Shown here: positions 7,766 through 15,432 of the stretch, piece after piece | Layout: every line of letters begins with the position of its first letter | How positions within the stretch are numbered: position 1 is the stretch's first letter | From: Mageeibacillus sp. UBA3781 | GTDB taxonomy: Bacteria > Bacillota > Clostridia > Saccharofermentanales > Saccharofermentanaceae | Reading direction: 5' to 3' | NCBI GenBank assembly: GCA_002368805.1 | Contig: DFFH01000149.1 | Location: forward strand, 1-26,565 | Length of the DNA: 26,565 nucleotides | Position numbers and translations under genes: made by a program | Notes under the pieces: generated by a model | Seen by the model: only the letters and a program-made list of their open reading frames with translations | The model's database searches: none | Told to the model about the DNA's origin: nothing

Positions 7766-8170
7766 TCACTCCTCTTCCAATGTCTCAGAAAACCGCAGGA
7801 GATACCCGTCCGGGTCCTGGATCAGCACTTCTTTCTCCACATAGCTGACACCGTCGCAGCGGTACTTGCTGGTGAATATATCTTTAAACGGAACCACGCC
7901 TTTTTCTTTTATCCGGGCAACGAATTCCTCCAAGTGGTCGATCTCGATCTGGAAATTGATCCCTCTTCCGAGAGGATACTCCAGTTTCCCGGTCTCCCAA
8001 TGGCCGTTGATCTCGTTGATCATTAACTGCGCTTCTTCAAGCGATAGAAAAGCAAACTTATCCTCGACCCGTTCGTACTCGATCCTAAAACCCAGTACGT
8101 CCGTATAGAACCGTTTGGATTTCTCAATATCGGAAACACTCAGTTCCGGAACCAGTTGATTGAATCGCAT
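7766..8170 (-). CDS. VOC family (glyoxalase/bleomycin-resistance-like) protein
   Basis: This 134-residue protein is a vicinal-oxygen-chelate fold protein with two beta-alpha-beta-beta-beta modules. The opening PELSVSDIEKSKRFYTDVLGF and closing QDPDGYLLRF are typical of the bleomycin-resistance/glyoxalase branch. AGAGGAG stands eight bases before the ATG. It lies 20 bp after the carbon-nitrogen hydrolase gene and four bases before the macrodomain gene, inside the packed minus-strand cluster. The substrate cannot be read from sequence; binding of a small hydrophobic compound or lyase/isomerase activity are both possible. Confidence 0.85.
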   Translation of the reverse strand: MRFNQLVPELSVSDIEKSKRFYTDVLGFRIEYERVEDKFAFLSLEEAQLMINEINGHWETGKLEYPLGRGINFQIEIDHLEEFVARIKEKGVVPFKDIFTSKYRCDGVSYVEKEVLIQDPDGYLLRFSETLEEE

Positions 8171-8190
8171 ACTCTTTTCTCCTCTGCTCG

Positions 8191-9066
8191 TTACCAGTGA
8201 ACGAACTCTCCGCCGATCACGCCCCGCACTTCGGGATCAGCAAGGATCCCGTATTTCTCCGGACGTCTGTACTTGTCGCCCATGATGTCGTTGCTTCGGT
8301 GTCCTCGCAGCTGATCCAGATCGAGTTCCGCGATATACACACCCGGCTCGCCCGGTGCTTCCAGTACGCACATATCTCTCACGCCCGGATCATCCCGAAG
8401 CCACGGCACACCGTCGAAAAGCGTCGAGTGACCGTTGCAATCCGGCTGTCCTTCCGGGTAGTTGCAGGTCGCCACCGCCACCATGTTTTCGTAAGATCTA
8501 GCTCGAAGAGTGGAAAGCCGGTTGATCTCCATGGGGCAGGCATTCGGCGCCAGGATCAGTTCCGCACCTTTGAGCATCAGGATCCGGGCGCTCTCCGGAA
8601 ATTCCCTGTCGAAGCAGATCATGGATCCGAACTTTACTTTTCCTCTTCCGAAATCCAGGTCCGCGACGTAGAAATCATCTCCGCCACTTAAGACTTTTTC
8701 ATCGGCAAAAGCACATGGATGTACCTTCGAGTAGTGAAGGATCTCTTTCCCTGTCCGATCAAAGAAGATCACGGAATTCAGCGGCTTCGGTTCATTCGTT
8801 TCTAAGAAAGTGATGCCGATCGCCATCTGAAGTGCAGAGGCAAGATCCCGGAACGTATTGACGAACTCACTGTCTTTTTCGATAGCGAGTTTGCGTATTT
8901 CGGCTTCATCCTGTGGAAGCGCATATCCGTCGCTCCACATCTCCGGAAAAAGCGCCACATCCGCGCCCTTTTCTTTTGCTTCCTCACAGGCCTTTTTCCC
9001 GATCAGAAGATTCTCATCAAGATCCTTACCGGGAAGGATCTGAAGTAATGCTATTTTCAGGTTCAT
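8191..9066 (-). CDS. Carbon-nitrogen hydrolase (nitrilase superfamily)
   Basis: This 291-residue amidase is of the nitrilase superfamily. The catalytic Glu-Lys-Cys triad is clear: FPEMW (E42), SKVHP (K114) and MICFDREFPE (C151). Length and motif order fit cytoplasmic carbon-nitrogen hydrolases that cleave small amides, such as N-carbamoyl or omega-amide compounds. The ATG at 9066 follows an AAGGTGAG box and yields the normal MNLKIALLQI start; an in-frame start at 9120 would add 18 unlikely residues and overlap the upstream gene. The upstream gene ends 41 bp earlier. No pathway genes nearby fix the substrate. Confidence 0.9.
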   Translation of the reverse strand: MNLKIALLQILPGKDLDENLLIGKKACEEAKEKGADVALFPEMWSDGYALPQDEAEIRKLAIEKDSEFVNTFRDLASALQMAIGITFLETNEPKPLNSVIFFDRTGKEILHYSKVHPCAFADEKVLSGGDDFYVADLDFGRGKVKFGSMICFDREFPESARILMLKGAELILAPNACPMEINRLSTLRARSYENMVAVATCNYPEGQPDCNGHSTLFDGVPWLRDDPGVRDMCVLEAPGEPGVYIAELDLDQLRGHRSNDIMGDKYRRPEKYGILADPEVRGVIGGEFVHW

Positions 9067-9107
9067 TTTATCTCTCACCTTACTCTTTTTCAGAAGGAAC
9101 AGATCCG

Positions 9108-10148
9108 TCATCGAAGCCATGCCAGGATATCCGGATCCTTTCCGTTTTCTCGTATATATGCTATCACGTTTTCCTTCGTTCGGATCTTATCCATAAGGTC
9201 CTTCGGAAGGGCAGAAAGAAACTCCGAAATAGAAACTTGCGAATTCTTCCTGATTCTTTTCAGAAGAAGTGTATCCTTCTTTTTTCGCTCCGCTTCCGAC
9301 TTCGGATATCCCTGTCCGAAAGGCTCGGAAAAGAGCTTCTCGACCGTCTGTTCAAGATTCTCTTTTCCCTGCCATGTATATTCCTCACCCAGAGGAACCG
9401 ACACGGCATTTCCGTCGTTGATCTGAGCAAAAAGATATGCATCCATCGGTGTCGGAACATACCCGCAGAGCACGCCCGGCACGTTATTACAAGCCAGCAT
9501 CATGCCCTGCCCGGAAGAGCATCCCGTCACCACAAGATCGAGAGATCCTGACGCCAGAAGAAGCCCCGCCAGAATGGAGATCTCGATGTAACTGTACTTC
9601 TCTTTTTCCTCCGGTGTGCAGCCGAAATTCAGAACCGTCGCATACTTTGCAAACTTCTTCACGCTCTCGAATAGAAGTGAGTTCTTTTCGCTCTGGGAGC
9701 TTGCCTGGATCACGCCGATCCGCATCGGGACTCCGCGTATATTTTCCTCCTTCTGGTAAAAGGCACGGACGAACATCTGAAACTCTTCTTCACTTTCGCA
9801 GGCCTTTCGGCACTGCTCCATTTTCGAAGCAGAGCGGAGATACACATCCTCGATCTTTTTGCACTCGAACTCCGGGCATTCCTTGCACCAGGATACGTCA
9901 TGTTCTTTCGTGCAGGGAAGGAGCATAAAGCTGCAAGTCGGACGGCAGCCGCAGCCGGTACACCGGATCTCATCGTTACTGACTACGTGATCCCTCCATC
10001 CGGAACGATACCAGAACTCCGCCGTCTCGTGAAGCTCTTCCTCTGTTCTCGCCAGAAATCTGGGGCAGACCGCACAATCATCCCCGCACACGGAGTAGAC
10101 CGGCGGCGTTTTCCGAAGTTCAGAAAATCGATCAATATACCATTTCAA
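9108..10148 (-). CDS. DUF3795 cysteine-rich domain fused to RpiB/LacAB-like isomerase domain
   Basis: This 346-residue protein combines two domains that are usually separate. Residues 18-100 are a DUF3795-type cysteine-rich domain (CGDDCAVC, then C63, C66, C68, C72 and C88, C91, C96), probably binding zinc or an Fe-S cluster. Residues about 142-255 resemble RpiB/LacA/LacB sugar-phosphate isomerases: MRIGVIQASS at the start, TGCSSGQGMM with C210 at the catalytic cysteine position, and INDGNAVSVPLG at the end. The canonical SDHAG histidine at the domain start is not present, so isomerase chemistry may be altered. A helical C-terminal extension (about 265-346) follows. The start is a TTG at 10148 with only a weak AAGAAG upstream, six bases after the GNAT stop. 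Domain reading is moderately sure, substrate unknown. Confidence 0.7.
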   Translation of the reverse strand: MKWYIDRFSELRKTPPVYSVCGDDCAVCPRFLARTEEELHETAEFWYRSGWRDHVVSNDEIRCTGCGCRPTCSFMLLPCTKEHDVSWCKECPEFECKKIEDVYLRSASKMEQCRKACESEEEFQMFVRAFYQKEENIRGVPMRIGVIQASSQSEKNSLLFESVKKFAKYATVLNFGCTPEEKEKYSYIEISILAGLLLASGSLDLVVTGCSSGQGMMLACNNVPGVLCGYVPTPMDAYLFAQINDGNAVSVPLGEEYTWQGKENLEQTVEKLFSEPFGQGYPKSEAERKKKDTLLLKRIRKNSQVSISEFLSALPKDLMDKIRTKENVIAYIRENGKDPDILAWLR

Positions 10149-10154
10149 ATCGCG

Positions 10155-10637
10155 TCACACTTCTTTCTGCATATAGCCACAAGTAAACGGGAAGAAATCG
10201 AATTTCTTCGTGCCGATATGCACGGCGCCGAAGCTCTCATACCACTTGCGCAAGACGGTATTTTCTTCCACGATGGAGATATTTACGATCGTACATCCGA
10301 CGCTATGCGCATAGGAAAAAGCATGCTCCAGAAGAAGTTTTCCGATTCCCTGATGGCGGTACTCCGGAAGGACGGCCAGATTATTGAGTTCACACTCGAG
10401 ATTCTCCTGCATCGCCAGAGAATAATATCCGCAGATATTTCCCTTCTCATCCACATAGACGAACATCGGACGGCCTTCTTCCAGCTGCGAATAGAGCCTG
10501 TCTTCAGAGATCGCAAAAGCTGTGAAACGAGGTGCATTTTCCGTGGTAAAACCAAGCTCCTCCGCCACTGTCAGAAAACTCTTTCGGATCACATCCACAC
10601 ACTGCGGGATCTCTTCCCGCTTCATTTCACGAATCAT
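10155..10637 (-). CDS. GNAT family N-acetyltransferase
   Basis: This 160-residue GNAT has the acetyl-CoA loop in LPEYRHQGIGKLLLEHA and a C-terminal WYESFGAVHIG segment, the usual order of motifs A and B. The ATG at 10637 is chosen because AAGGAGAG stands seven bases before it; the frame is open upstream to 10682 without such a site. It is the first gene of the tightly spaced minus-strand cluster and is followed after six bases by the DUF3795-RpiB gene. The acceptor substrate is unknown. Confidence 0.85.
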   Translation of the reverse strand: MIREMKREEIPQCVDVIRKSFLTVAEELGFTTENAPRFTAFAISEDRLYSQLEEGRPMFVYVDEKGNICGYYSLAMQENLECELNNLAVLPEYRHQGIGKLLLEHAFSYAHSVGCTIVNISIVEENTVLRKWYESFGAVHIGTKKFDFFPFTCGYMQKEV

Positions 10638-10706
10638 TTCGCAACTCTCCTTTCCGTCAGGATCTTTCTTCATACGACACAAGCCATCGTATTTTTCTTT
10701 AAGAAA

Positions 10707-10715
10707 AGTATAGCA
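10707..10715 (-). promoter_or_regulatory. Extended -10 promoter of the GNAT-to-DUF1848 cluster
   Basis: On minus, TGCTATACT is an extended -10 element about 70 bases upstream of the GNAT start. No good -35 box is seen. From here transcription could run through GNAT, DUF3795-RpiB, carbon-nitrogen hydrolase, VOC and macrodomain genes, whose gaps are 41 bases or less. Confidence 0.4.
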
Positions 10716-10789
10716 TCTCCCAAAGAAATTGGCTTTATCCTTTCAGTATAGGATCTGCGGTGTGTGCATAGTTTTCTTCTTTCTCTTGA

Positions 10790-12133
10790 TTAGATTTCCG
10801 CTAATGGATTTAGAATCGGAAGCTCAACATCATTCTTTACAAACGTGCACATGTATATAGGGAGATATCGCGTTCTCTCTTTCCTCGACACATTGTATCC
10901 AGAGAACACAATCGCTTCGGGGATATCAAATTCTTCATTATTCAAGCAGTTCGTCAAAGCAGAATGCACATAGTAGTCTTTTCCACTTTTAATCTCGATG
11001 GGAAGGATATGTCCATTATGTTCAATTACACAATCCAACTCACCTAGCCGCTTGCTGTTGTAATAGTATGTATCAAACCCATGAGCACACAGTTCCTGCA
11101 TCACCGCGTTCTCATATATGCCTCCACAATTGATTGTTTTATTCTCTGAAAGAATTCCAAGTTTCATAGACGGTCCGTATATATCTGTTAGCAGTCCAAC
11201 ATCAGACATATATAGTTTTACAAGACTGCTTTTCATATTCTGATTAAGAGCAATTTTCGGTTCCGTAGCATTATATACACAGATTGTAACTCCGGCGCTT
11301 TTGAGCCACAAGAAACTGTCTTCTACACGTTCGAATTTCAATCCTTTCTTTATATCTGCTAAGTTAAACCTTCTATTTTGCTTCAGCAATTCGGATGGTA
11401 CCAGTTCATAGACAGATTGAAGCATGAGTTTCTTTTCTTTCGCTTCGTACTTCGTAAAGTCTCTTTTATATTCAGAGATGATGTTTTTCTGAATCGCTGA
11501 AACTTTTTTAATATCACCACTTTCCACAAATTCATTCACACAGGCAGGCATGCCGCCAACAACCAAGTATCTTCTGAATTGTTCCATCATCTTATTGTGG
11601 ACGTTTTCCGATACTTCTTTGTCTTCATCGAAGCATTTCCTCAAATAGTTTATTACTTCATCTTTTACACCACATGCCCATAAGAACTCAATAAAATCGA
11701 GTGGATACATGGTTATCTCATCTAAATATCCAACAGGTGCAGATCGCAGATCTATCAGCTCTATCCCTAAGAGTGAGCCACTCAGTATGTATTTGAAACT
11801 CCCATCATCGACCCAGAATTTAATTTTCGTTACAATATCCTTATACTCCTGAACTTCATCTAGAAAAAGGATCGTCTGGCCTTCTGTAAGACTTCTGTTT
11901 AACGAAGCAGAAATACTTATCTTTAAATCCTCTGTTGATTTACTGTTTTCAAATACAGCCACCATCTCCGGATTTTTGATGAAGTTTATTTCTATGTAAT
12001 CAGCATTCTTCTGCTTCAAACAGTTTCTAATCAGATACGTCTTACCAACTTGTCGCGCTCCACTGACAAGCATCGCATTCCGACCATCCGTTATCCAATT
12101 ATTAATTGCTGTCTCTAAGTGTCTCTTAAGCAT
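10790..12133 (-). CDS. AAA family ATPase with DUF4143 domain
   Basis: This 447-residue protein is an AAA_14/DUF4143 ATPase. Walker A is SGARQVGKT (24-32), Walker B is ILFLDEVQE (88-96), and the C-terminal half carries DUF4143 with a RLGELDCVI ... LPIEIKSGK pattern (D367, E380, K382) like the active site of PD-(D/E)XK nuclease folds. The family is widespread and poorly understood. AGGAGTG lies eight bases before the ATG. The gene is monocistronic, A+T-rich compared with its neighbours (21 G/C of 60 in the line at 11161, against 29 of 60 at 4801), and bounded by unrelated genes, so horizontal transfer is plausible. Its promoter overlaps the first unit of the 32-bp repeat array. Confidence 0.85.
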   Translation of the reverse strand: MLKRHLETAINNWITDGRNAMLVSGARQVGKTYLIRNCLKQKNADYIEINFIKNPEMVAVFENSKSTEDLKISISASLNRSLTEGQTILFLDEVQEYKDIVTKIKFWVDDGSFKYILSGSLLGIELIDLRSAPVGYLDEITMYPLDFIEFLWACGVKDEVINYLRKCFDEDKEVSENVHNKMMEQFRRYLVVGGMPACVNEFVESGDIKKVSAIQKNIISEYKRDFTKYEAKEKKLMLQSVYELVPSELLKQNRRFNLADIKKGLKFERVEDSFLWLKSAGVTICVYNATEPKIALNQNMKSSLVKLYMSDVGLLTDIYGPSMKLGILSENKTINCGGIYENAVMQELCAHGFDTYYYNSKRLGELDCVIEHNGHILPIEIKSGKDYYVHSALTNCLNNEEFDIPEAIVFSGYNVSRKERTRYLPIYMCTFVKNDVELPILNPLAEI

Positions 12134-12140
12134 ATGGGCA

Positions 12141-12157
12141 TCACTCCTATACAGTGA
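12141..12157 (-). promoter_or_regulatory. Small inverted repeat around the ATPase ribosome binding site
   Basis: TCACT and AGTGA form a five-base-pair stem in the mRNA leader just before the ATPase start. The second arm includes part of the Shine-Dalgarno sequence, so the stem could lower translation. The stem is short and the effect uncertain. Confidence 0.3.
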
Positions 12158-12185
12158 TTATAAAAAGAAATCGCCACTTTTTCAA
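12157..12185 (-). promoter_or_regulatory. Promoter of the AAA/DUF4143 ATPase gene
   Basis: On minus, TTGAAA (12180-12185) and TATAAT (12157-12162) are separated by 17 bases, a near-consensus sigma-A promoter. The -35 box lies inside the conserved core of the first 32-bp repeat unit, so a protein bound there would block it. Confidence 0.65.
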
Positions 12186-12301
12186 TGCAAAAACGGTCCG
12201 AATTTCCACTTTTCCCATGGTTTTTCCTTAATTTTTCCCACTTTTTCCATGAAAAATCATTCGGAATTTCCACTTTTTCCATGAGAACTGTTCTTCACTT
12301 T
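12174..12301. repeat. Four tandem 32-bp repeat units (operator-like array)
   Basis: Four adjoining units start at 12174, 12206, 12238 and 12270, exactly 32 bases apart. Each begins with a copy of the core CCACTTTTTCCATG (unit 1 has CAATG, unit 2 has TTTTCCC in place of TTTTTCC). The rest of the unit varies, though units 1 and 3 both end in a TCCGAATTT/TCGGAATTT element. The array exactly fills the space between the divergent promoters of the ATPase and the zinc-ribbon gene. Spacing of about three helical turns puts all cores on one face of the DNA, as for cooperative binding by a regulator. Confidence 0.85.
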
Positions 12302-12310
12302 TGGTATAAT
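12302..12310 (+). promoter_or_regulatory. Extended -10 promoter of the zinc-ribbon operon
   Basis: TGGTATAAT is an extended -10 element starting one base after the last 32-bp repeat unit and about 30 bases before the TTG start. No -35 consensus is present; that place is taken by the last repeat unit, consistent with control by whatever binds the array. Confidence 0.6.
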
Positions 12311-12340
12311 CGGAAAAGGAATAGGAGGGAGGTGTAACTA

Positions 12341-13555
12341 TTGGCAACGATATGCAAAAACTGTGCGGCACAGATCACATTTGACCCGAAGACACAAAAG
12401 GTCGTCTGCCATACATGCGGGAGTTCCTGGGATCCCCAGACTGTGGATGTGCACGAAGAGTTTCCGGACCTTCAGGATTTTATCGAGGAAAATGAAGATG
12501 CTGATGAGATCTACAAGCACTTCATGGCCTGTAAAGTTTACACCTGCCAGTCTTGCGGCGGGGAGATCTTTGTCCACGGATCCGAAGCCTCCACCAATTG
12601 TATCTACTGCGGAAATTCGAGTGTGATCTTCAGTCGTATTTCCAAGGAAAAAGCACCTGACTTCGTCCTCCCTTTCCAAACCACACCGGCAGATGCGGTG
12701 GCCTCGATCCGGAAGGCATTTAAGCGACGCGCCTTTATTCCGAAAGATCTGAAAAGAATCAATCCGGATATGGTCAGAGGTATCTATATCCCCTATAAGA
12801 TCGTAAATGGCCGGCATTTCGAGGCCGTGAACGTTTGCAGTCAAATCATGCGTGGAAATCACGCAGAAACAATCCATACCAAAAGAACGGGCTTCTTGCA
12901 GCTGCGAAATCTTCCGATAGATGCATCGGTAATTCTGTCCGATGAGAGTTCCCAGCAGTTAGAGCCCTACGATCTTAACGATATGAAACCTTTTAACGAG
13001 AGTTATCTTCTCGGTTTTTATTCCAATGCTGCCGATGCTTCTGACGAGATGATCCAGCAGGCAGCAAATGTCCGTGGCATCAATGCATTTCATAGTCAGG
13101 TGATAAAAACCGTTCGAGGATTTGATGCGCGTGTAACACGCGGTGAATACGAAACATATATAAATAAACATGCGATTATGTATGCCTTGTTCCCGGTATG
13201 GTTTGCCACATTCTGGTACGAGGGACAGCATCATACCATCCTGATCAATGCCCAGACCGGCAAGGTCGTCGGAGGCCTGCCGTGGGATAAAAAAGCAGTA
13301 GATAGATTAACAATAACACTCTCTATCCTTTTCACGATCCTTTGTGGCGTTGTCTTGTATGGTTTCTACAAAGTGATGGGAAAACCATCTGAATTCAAAG
13401 AAGGGGTCTCTCTCGCTCTTATGCCGGTCATAATTATTCTCTGCGGACTAGGTCTATGGGTCATGGGTAAGAACAAAATGAAAAAGGTCATGAAGTACGT
13501 CCATCTAACACAGGATTCTTCACTTTTCAAATTCGTGAAGAAAAGACAGGGGTGA
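12341..13555 (+). CDS. TFIIB-type zinc-ribbon membrane protein
   Basis: This 404-residue protein starts with TTG at 12341, well supported by GGAGGTG six bases upstream and by the immediate zinc ribbon CKNC ... CHTC (C5, C8, C23, C26). A second ribbon CQSC ... CIYC is at 69-90. The middle (about 105-300) resembles the conserved body of Clostridia 'TFIIB-type zinc ribbon-containing' proteins, including PFQTTPADAV and IYIPYKIV. Two transmembrane helices lie at about 324-347 and 357-380, and the C-terminus is basic. The following small membrane protein gene starts about five bases after its stop, so the two form an operon. Its role is unknown; zinc ribbons in this family may bind protein or metal rather than DNA. 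Confidence 0.75.
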   Translation: MATICKNCAAQITFDPKTQKVVCHTCGSSWDPQTVDVHEEFPDLQDFIEENEDADEIYKHFMACKVYTCQSCGGEIFVHGSEASTNCIYCGNSSVIFSRISKEKAPDFVLPFQTTPADAVASIRKAFKRRAFIPKDLKRINPDMVRGIYIPYKIVNGRHFEAVNVCSQIMRGNHAETIHTKRTGFLQLRNLPIDASVILSDESSQQLEPYDLNDMKPFNESYLLGFYSNAADASDEMIQQAANVRGINAFHSQVIKTVRGFDARVTRGEYETYINKHAIMYALFPVWFATFWYEGQHHTILINAQTGKVVGGLPWDKKAVDRLTITLSILFTILCGVVLYGFYKVMGKPSEFKEGVSLALMPVIIILCGLGLWVMGKNKMKKVMKYVHLTQDSSLFKFVKKRQG

Positions 13556-13560
13556 ACACT

Positions 13561-14043
13561 ATGGGATTACTATTCATTTGTTGTTTGCTTTCGATACCAT
13601 TAGGAATGGGTTTAGCTAAACTGCTCATGGCTACACTTCTTGAGAAGTCTAATATAGTGGGGAACAGCCTTACCGATACAGAAGAGATCAGTTCGCCGAT
13701 CACCCTGATCGAGAGAAGTGACGAAGAGCCGCTCCTTGATTGGGAAAGTCAGTTGACTTACGCTCTTGAGAAAATGAAGTCGACTCCTGAATATCAGGAT
13801 TCAATAAAGAACAAACTGGATGTGGATATTGATTATTGCGCGCAGGGTATCACCATGAGAAACGGATTTGCGGTAATGACCGGCCAGATCATTTCTCCGA
13901 TCAAAGATATTAAGATCGAACCGGTAGCTGACCCCGCCCGGAATCGATCAGGATCCGTTCCGCCGCCCCCGGCAGCCCCCAAGCGCTCCTGGAAAGAAGC
14001 CGTCGATGACTCTTTCATGGATATGGATGAAAAAGACAGTTGA
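13561..14043 (+). CDS. Small membrane-anchored hypothetical protein
   Basis: This 160-residue protein is not recognised. It has one N-terminal hydrophobic helix (about 2-27), a polar charged middle, and a C-terminal segment with a proline run (VPPPPAAP, about 137-144) ending in many acidic residues. The ATG at 13561 is preferred because AGGGGTG sits six bases upstream; the GTG at 13552 overlaps the previous stop and would add three residues. Position right after the zinc-ribbon gene suggests the two membrane proteins act together. Confidence 0.6.
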   Translation: MGLLFICCLLSIPLGMGLAKLLMATLLEKSNIVGNSLTDTEEISSPITLIERSDEEPLLDWESQLTYALEKMKSTPEYQDSIKNKLDVDIDYCAQGITMRNGFAVMTGQIISPIKDIKIEPVADPARNRSGSVPPPPAAPKRSWKEAVDDSFMDMDEKDS

Positions 14044-14059
14044 TCTAAATTTCCACTTG

Positions 14060-14524
14060 TTAAGGTGTATATGTCTTATTCGCAAATTGGAAATATACGG
14101 ACAAAACCACAAATACAGCAACACCGATATAGATAGCATAAAGGCCGAACATCTTTACCCGATCCCGAATATCCCACTTCCGGAAATTCAAACAGATCAG
14201 GCAGGCGAAAACCCCTGCCAAGATCAAAGCAATATCCGTCACGATGAGGATCGTCAGGATGGGGCCGTTTTCAAGAGTTCTCCTCTCCGATTCTTCCCCT
14301 CTTTTTACGTGGGTCACCTCTTCTGTATCTAATACGGAAACGGGTTCACCCAGACCCCAATCTTCATTGTGGGTCCCGCCAGTTACTCTATACTCAGAAT
14401 AAGGATAGCCAGCATCAACCACTTTAGCGGTTTTCATGTAGTATCCGAATCCGATGTCCACACAAACGATCGCCAGCAAAGTAAGAATTATGCTTATGAT
14501 AATGATCTTCTTTCGATCCGTCAT
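14060..14524 (-). CDS. Three-helix membrane protein of unknown function
   Basis: This 154-residue protein has three predicted transmembrane helices (about 7-28, 88-112 and 125-146) and a soluble loop of about 55 residues between the first two, with charged and glycine-rich sequence. No family is recognised. The ATG at 14524 is preferred to an upstream start at 14578 because MTDRKK directly precedes the first helix and a GGTGAG box is close. It faces the plus-strand zinc-ribbon operon with only 16 bases between stops, and no terminator is visible there. Confidence 0.6.
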   Translation of the reverse strand: MTDRKKIIIISIILTLLAIVCVDIGFGYYMKTAKVVDAGYPYSEYRVTGGTHNEDWGLGEPVSVLDTEEVTHVKRGEESERRTLENGPILTILIVTDIALILAGVFACLICLNFRKWDIRDRVKMFGLYAIYIGVAVFVVLSVYFQFANKTYTP

Positions 14525-14606
14525 ATGCTCACCATCCCTTTGTTCGTCCCGTGTTTTCGTGATGCGGTCCGGCACCACCAGGTTTCCGCCGCGCGTTTAT
14601 CTTAAG

Positions 14607-15308
14607 TTAATTATACCGCATCCTGGCGACGTTCCGGTTCATGACTTTTCTTCCGTAGTGGACATAGGCGAAGTCCTTGATTTTGCTCCAGGTCTGCTTG
14701 TGAAGAGTAAAGAAAGTATCCGGATCATCGAAGGTTCCGAAGTCTTTCACCATCGATGCATTCTGCACGAAAAGATCCTGTCCCCGCCAGGTCAGATCCA
14801 GTTCTGTTAAGTCCGGAACCGATATAGCATATTTCTGAAAAGTCCCTTTCTTAGGGTTTTCCTTCTTCTTCACGCCCTGCACATACGCTTCGTCCGTAAT
14901 CACGCCCTCCAGTGCGATCCATTTCCCGTCATAGAAAACCTCCACCCAGGTATGGGCGATCGTCTTTGGCGCCAGGATCGAGATAATGCCCGAGGTCGCC
15001 CCTTTCTGAAAGCACTTGCTGACTTCCGATCCGTGCAGACGGCAGGGGATCCCACATCCGCGAAAGAGGGCCATGAGAAGTGTTGCCTTGGTGTTGCACT
15101 GTCCGTATCCATCCGCGAGCACCTCTTCCGCGGTGAGCGTGTCGGAGCGGTTATATCCGAAAAGGATCTCATTTCGGACGTAGTCATAGATTGCGCCAAT
15201 CCGATTGAAGGTGTCGAGATCTTTCCATCCACGAGAACGAATCAGATCCTTGATCGGTGCGGCGTCATAGTTTACCATCGGGGTTTTCTTAAGATATTTA
15301 TTTTCCAT
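14607..15308 (-). CDS. Transglutaminase-like cysteine protease-fold protein
   Basis: This 233-residue protein has a transglutaminase-like core. The catalytic cysteine is in GYGQCNTKATLL (C71), the histidine in AHTWVEVFYDGKW (H119), and the third position reads IALEG, where many relatives have an aspartate, so E134 or another acid may serve. It has no signal peptide, and many such proteins act as peptidases or amidases. AAAGAGG lies six bases before the ATG. The AraC-type regulator gene is directly upstream on the same strand, separated by a G+C-rich inverted repeat; regulation of this gene by that protein is possible but unproven. Confidence 0.85.
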   Translation of the reverse strand: MENKYLKKTPMVNYDAAPIKDLIRSRGWKDLDTFNRIGAIYDYVRNEILFGYNRSDTLTAEEVLADGYGQCNTKATLLMALFRGCGIPCRLHGSEVSKCFQKGATSGIISILAPKTIAHTWVEVFYDGKWIALEGVITDEAYVQGVKKKENPKKGTFQKYAISVPDLTELDLTWRGQDLFVQNASMVKDFGTFDDPDTFFTLHKQTWSKIKDFAYVHYGRKVMNRNVARMRYN

Positions 15309-15330
15309 ACTGTGCCTCTTTCCGCTGCCT

Positions 15331-15393
15331 CACGGCTGCGCGCTTCTCGAGTGGATCCGCGCGCCCTCTTTTTTGAGGACTCGCGTGGCCGTG
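15331..15393 (-). promoter_or_regulatory. G+C-rich imperfect hairpin before the transglutaminase gene
   Basis: CACGGC-tg-CGCG (15331-15342) and CGCG-tg-GCCGTG (15382-15393) are complementary apart from two central bases. A smaller CCTC/GAGG stem with a T-run loop lies inside. The region is between the AraC gene stop and the transglutaminase start. It could be a leader structure or a weak terminator for AraC; there is no proper T-run after the outer stem. Confidence 0.35.
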
Positions 15394-15432
15394 CGTATTT
15401 TCTTTTCTGGCATCAGTATAGAAAAATGCTGA

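Noticed and set aside
12174..12301. Reading the 32-bp units as a short CRISPR array
   Set aside because: The conserved part is only about 14 bases, the units adjoin without unique spacers of normal size, and there are no cas genes. Position between two promoters fits operators better.
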